Shown here: piece after piece, positions 6,127-9,047 of the stretch
Position numbering within the stretch: the first letter of the stretch is position 1
Layout: each line of letters starts with the position of its first letter
Assembly: GCA_024642025.1 (NCBI GenBank)
Contig: JAHEBY010000080.1
Location: 1-9,047 of the forward strand
DNA from: Comamonadaceae bacterium
GTDB taxonomy: Bacteria > Pseudomonadota > Gammaproteobacteria > Burkholderiales > Burkholderiaceae_C
Direction of reading: 5' to 3'
DNA: 9,047 bases
Notes under the pieces: generated by a model
Databases searched by the model: none
Told to the model about the DNA's origin: nothing
The model's input: the letters and a program-made list of their open reading frames with translations, nothing else
Program-made: the position numbers and the translations under genes

Positions 6127-8748
6127 CTATGCAGCAATGGCTGCGCGCAGCTCGGTTTCTATCGCCAGCTGGTTGCGGCTGTCTTGCAGCTCCGGGCCGT
6201 CAACCACGAAGGTGTCGTCCACGCGCTCTCCCAGCGTGGAAATTTTGGCAAGATACAGGTTGAGCTTGTGCCGTGCCAGCACGCACGCAATGCTGTAGAG
6301 CAAGCCTACGCGATCACTGGTCGAAATATTCAGTAGCCACCTCTGCGCTTTTTCATCGGGGCGCAGCGTCACGCGTGGTGCGATGGGGAAACTTTTAACC
6401 CGGCGCGACATCCGGCTGCGCCCCGGTGCCCGAAGCGGCCCTTCTTCTGAAATGGCGCGGGTCAAGCCGTCTTCGAGCATGCTGATGGCTTCGCGATAGT
6501 GCTCCGGCGGTGCCGTGGTGATGAGTTGAAACGAGTCCAGCGCGAAACCATTGTTGGTCGTGTGAATGCGGGCATCCTGAATGCTGAACTCCACCTGGTC
6601 GAAATAACCGCAGATGCGGGCAAACAAGTCGGGCAGATCGGGTGTGTAGACCACCACCTGCAGGCCCTCGCCCAGTGGTGAGCGGCGTGCACGAACAATG
6701 GGCTTGCCCACGCCGACGTGGCGCGACAGTTGGCGCGTGTGCCAGGCAACCTCGCCAGCGTCGTGGCGCATGAAATAGCCCACATCCAGCGAATCCCACA
6801 GCTTCTTGTGGGCTTCAAAGGGCAGAGCATGCTGCGCAATCAGGACCAGGGCTTCGCGCTTGACGGACTCCACTTCTGCATCCGGGTCCGGCATGTTGCC
6901 ACCCAACACGCGCAGTGTGAACTTGTATAGGTTCTCCAGCAGTCTGCCTTTCCAGGCGTTCCAGACCTTGGGCGAGGTGCCACGAATGTCTGCGACCGTG
7001 AGCAGATAGAGCGCGGTGAGACGTCGCTCGGTGCCCACTTTTTTAACGAACGCGCCAATGACGTCAGGATCGCTGAGGTCGGACTTCTGGGCGATTCGGC
7101 TCATGGTGAGGTGTTCGCGCACCAGAAACTCAATGACTTCGGCGTCGTCTTTTCCAATGCTGTGCTGACGGCAAAATCGGCGCACATCGACCGCCCCCAA
7201 TTCGGAATGGTCACCACCGCGGCCCTTGCCAATGTCATGAAAAAGGGCAGCAATATACAGAATCCAGGGCTTGTCCCAACCAGCGGCCAGCTGCGAGCAA
7301 AATGGGTATTCGTGCGAGTGCTCCACGATGAAAAACCGCCGCACATTGCGCAGCACCATCAGTATGTGCTGGTCTACGGTATAGACGTGAAACAGGTCGT
7401 GCTGCATTTGCCCGACGATCTTGCGGAACACCCACAGGTAGCGACCCAGCACCGAAGTCTGGTTCATCAGACGCAACGCGTGGGTGATACCTTCGGAGCT
7501 GGTCAGGATGTCCATGAAGGTGGCGTGATTGACCGGGTCTGCCCGAAACTCGGCATCCATCAGGTTGCGGGCGTTGTACAGGGCGCGAAGGGTGCGGGCC
7601 GAGAGGCCGGTGGCGCCCACGGTCGTCTGATAGAGCAGAAATGTTTCCAGAATGGCGTGGGGCTCGCGCGCATACAGGTCGTCGCTGGCCACGTCGATCA
7701 TGCCGGCCTTCTCGTTGAAGCGCTCGTTGATGGGCTGGGGCGTATGCGTGCTTGGGCTCAGGCGCTCCTCAATGTTCAGCAGCAGAATCTGGTTCAACTG
7801 CGTCACAGCCTTGGCGGCCCAGTAGTAGCGGCGCATCAGGGCCTCGCTGGCCCGAACAGGCGGAGCATCTCCATTGGTCAGCTCTGACCGGTAGCCAAAA
7901 CTTTCGGCAACTGCAGTCTGCAAGTCAAACACCAGACGGTCTTCGCGGCGCTTTGCGATCAGGTGCAATCGCACCCTCAAGAGGCGCAACAAAGCCTCGT
8001 TGCGCTTGATTTGCTGAACCTCAAAGGCGGTGGCCAGGCCATTGCGCGCGAGATCGTCCCAACTTTTGGCAAGTCCCGCAGCTTTGGCTACCCACAGGAT
8101 CATTTGCAGGTCGCGCAGACCGCCGGGAGATTCCTTGCAATTGGGCTCGAGGGAATAAGGCGAATTTTCATACCGGTTGTGCCGCTGCTGCATCTCAAGT
8201 GTTTTTGCAGCGAGGAAGGCATGCGGGTCGATCGCCGCGGTAAAACGTTGCTGGAAGTCAGCCATCAGCGCGGCGTTGCCCACGATCAGCCGCGATTCGA
8301 CCAGCGAGGTCTGGACCGTCACGTCTTTTTCAGCCTCAGAAATACATTCCGAAACGGTGCGCACACTCGAGCCAATTTCAAGACCTGCGTCCCAGCAACT
8401 GGTGATGAAGTTTTCAATGCGGGATTTCAGCTCGGGATTGGTCTCCGGGTCCTGATCGTCCGGCATCAGCAGCAACACGTCGACGTCGGAATGGGGGAAT
8501 AACTCGCTGCGCCCAAAGCCGCCTACGGCCAGCAATGCAAACGGGCTGGCACAGCCAGCGCGTTTCCACAAGGCCTGTAGCGTTGAATCGGCCAGCATCG
8601 AGAGCCGCCGAAGTGTGGTGCTTACCCGCTGCGTGGACCGCCCGTCAAGCCCAATGTCCGTCAGCAACTCGGCCTTGGCAGCGCGGTAGTCGGCCCGCAT
8701 GGCCTGAAAGGTGGATAGCGGCGCCCGCCGGCTCCTGGCGGCCACCAT
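6127..8748 (-). CDS. glnD: Bifunctional PII uridylyltransferase/uridylyl-removing enzyme GlnD
   Basis: GlnD senses glutamine and adds or removes UMP on PII proteins (GlnB/GlnK), controlling glutamine synthetase and nitrogen gene expression. From ATG 8748 it is 873 residues, close to E. coli (890). Domains in order: nucleotidyltransferase with GGFGRSELFPHSDVD (76-90; metal-binding D88 and D90); the conserved SPYSLEPNCKESPGGLRD segment (196-213); HD hydrolase domain with H461 and the HD pair H504-D505 in LFHDIGKG, then a later D587 in ADIRGTSP; ACT domain 1 (about 696-770); ACT domain 2 (about 804-873). All catalytic motifs are intact, so both activities are expected. The start is ambiguous: GTG 8751, ATG 8748 and GTG 8745 follow one another. 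ATG 8748 overlaps the map stop as TGATG. No clear Shine-Dalgarno sequence is seen, suggesting translational coupling to map. Stop TAG is at 6129-6127. Confidence 0.97.
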   Translation of the reverse strand: MVAARSRRAPLSTFQAMRADYRAAKAELLTDIGLDGRSTQRVSTTLRRLSMLADSTLQALWKRAGCASPFALLAVGGFGRSELFPHSDVDVLLLMPDDQDPETNPELKSRIENFITSCWDAGLEIGSSVRTVSECISEAEKDVTVQTSLVESRLIVGNAALMADFQQRFTAAIDPHAFLAAKTLEMQQRHNRYENSPYSLEPNCKESPGGLRDLQMILWVAKAAGLAKSWDDLARNGLATAFEVQQIKRNEALLRLLRVRLHLIAKRREDRLVFDLQTAVAESFGYRSELTNGDAPPVRASEALMRRYYWAAKAVTQLNQILLLNIEERLSPSTHTPQPINERFNEKAGMIDVASDDLYAREPHAILETFLLYQTTVGATGLSARTLRALYNARNLMDAEFRADPVNHATFMDILTSSEGITHALRLMNQTSVLGRYLWVFRKIVGQMQHDLFHVYTVDQHILMVLRNVRRFFIVEHSHEYPFCSQLAAGWDKPWILYIAALFHDIGKGRGGDHSELGAVDVRRFCRQHSIGKDDAEVIEFLVREHLTMSRIAQKSDLSDPDVIGAFVKKVGTERRLTALYLLTVADIRGTSPKVWNAWKGRLLENLYKFTLRVLGGNMPDPDAEVESVKREALVLIAQHALPFEAHKKLWDSLDVGYFMRHDAGEVAWHTRQLSRHVGVGKPIVRARRSPLGEGLQVVVYTPDLPDLFARICGYFDQVEFSIQDARIHTTNNGFALDSFQLITTAPPEHYREAISMLEDGLTRAISEEGPLRAPGRSRMSRRVKSFPIAPRVTLRPDEKAQRWLLNISTSDRVGLLYSIACVLARHKLNLYLAKISTLGERVDDTFVVDGPELQDSRNQLAIETELRAAIAA

Positions 8749-9047
8749 CACGCGGTCACGCGGTCGGCGTCGGCCTTGGCAGGGTTGAACGTGGCAACGG
8801 AGTGCGGTGCGAAGGATTGCACGAAGGAAGGCGTTGGCGGGCTGCCTGCTGACAGCGTCAGCACTTCAAACCCGGTTGGCGTGACCAGCACGGTGTGCTC
8901 CCACTGCGCCGAGAGCGAATGGTCTTTGGTGACGATGGTCCAGTTGTCTTTTTCAGGGCCGTCCTTGATTTCCTTGCGCCCGGCGTTGATCATGGGTTCG
9001 ATGGTGAAAGTCATGCCGGCCTTGAGCTCTTCGAGCGTCCCGGGCTT
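8748..9047 (-). CDS. map: Methionine aminopeptidase type I, 3' end only
   Basis: Map removes the initiator Met after deformylation, when the second residue is small. Only the last 99 residues are visible; the rest lies off the right edge and the frame stays open to it. The fragment starts KPGTLEELKAG and contains MTFTIEPMINAGRKE, with one metal-ligand Glu in the TIEP motif, then SLSAQWEHTVLVT, with the second metal-ligand Glu in WEHT. These match the end of the E. coli enzyme closely. The tail after EVLTL is about 33 residues (E. coli has about 14), rich in Pro/Ser/Ala, and looks disordered. The stop TGA (8750-8748) overlaps the glnD ATG by one base. The map-glnD order is also found in E. coli, so a shared transcript is likely. 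Its promoter is not in the window. Confidence 0.95.
   Translation of the reverse strand, partial: KPGTLEELKAGMTFTIEPMINAGRKEIKDGPEKDNWTIVTKDHSLSAQWEHTVLVTPTGFEVLTLSAGSPPTPSFVQSFAPHSVATFNPAKADADRVTA

Noticed and set aside
6131..6151. Hairpin GCAGC-AATG-GCTGC and the nearby palindrome GCTGCGCGCAGC at the def/glnD junction
   Set aside because: The stem is only 5 bp, has no T-run on either strand and lies in glnD coding sequence; both are expected from Ala/Arg-rich codons, so I do not call a terminator.
7111..7887. Plus-strand open frame of 258 codons inside glnD
   Set aside because: It is antisense to the HD and central regions of an intact glnD; the translation shows no family features.

Overview
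The window is a GC-rich, almost gapless stretch of chromosome from a betaproteobacterium, most likely Burkholderiales and probably family Comamonadaceae (Acidovorax/Polaromonas/Rhodoferax-like). This rests on three things seen here: the gene order smc-zipA-ligA-def, protein variants of a kind I associate with this group (the SMC hinge, the LigA NAD-site loop, the long ZipA), and strong GC3 bias that produces many long shadow reading frames. The species-level placement is from memory and was not searched.

The left two thirds (2-6124) are one plus-strand, operon-like block. It begins inside smc (the N-terminal third with Walker A lies outside the window), followed after 22 nt by zipA (inner-membrane anchor/partner of FtsZ), after about 4 nt by ligA (NAD+-dependent DNA ligase), and with a 14-nt overlap by def (a peptide deformylase). 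The right third (6127-9047) is a minus-strand pair: map (methionine aminopeptidase, 3' end only) reads into glnD (PII uridylyltransferase/uridylyl-removing enzyme) through an overlapping TGATG junction. The two blocks converge with only 2 nt between the def and glnD stop codons.

Functionally the left block joins chromosome organisation (SMC), septum assembly (ZipA), nick sealing (LigA) and N-terminal formyl removal from new proteins (Def). The right block carries the next step of N-terminal maturation (Map) and the sensor of nitrogen status (GlnD). There is no intergenic region over 22 nt, and I see no RNA gene, CRISPR array, insertion sequence, prophage or terminator hairpin with a T-run.

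I found no new multi-gene system; this is a housekeeping region. The points most worth checking are an apparent internal duplication of the ZipA C-terminal fold, a short AT-rich rare-codon patch in the SMC coiled coil that resembles a dispersed Comamonadaceae repeat, an uncertain LigA start, the triple GTG-ATG-GTG start at glnD, and the 2-nt convergence without a visible terminator.
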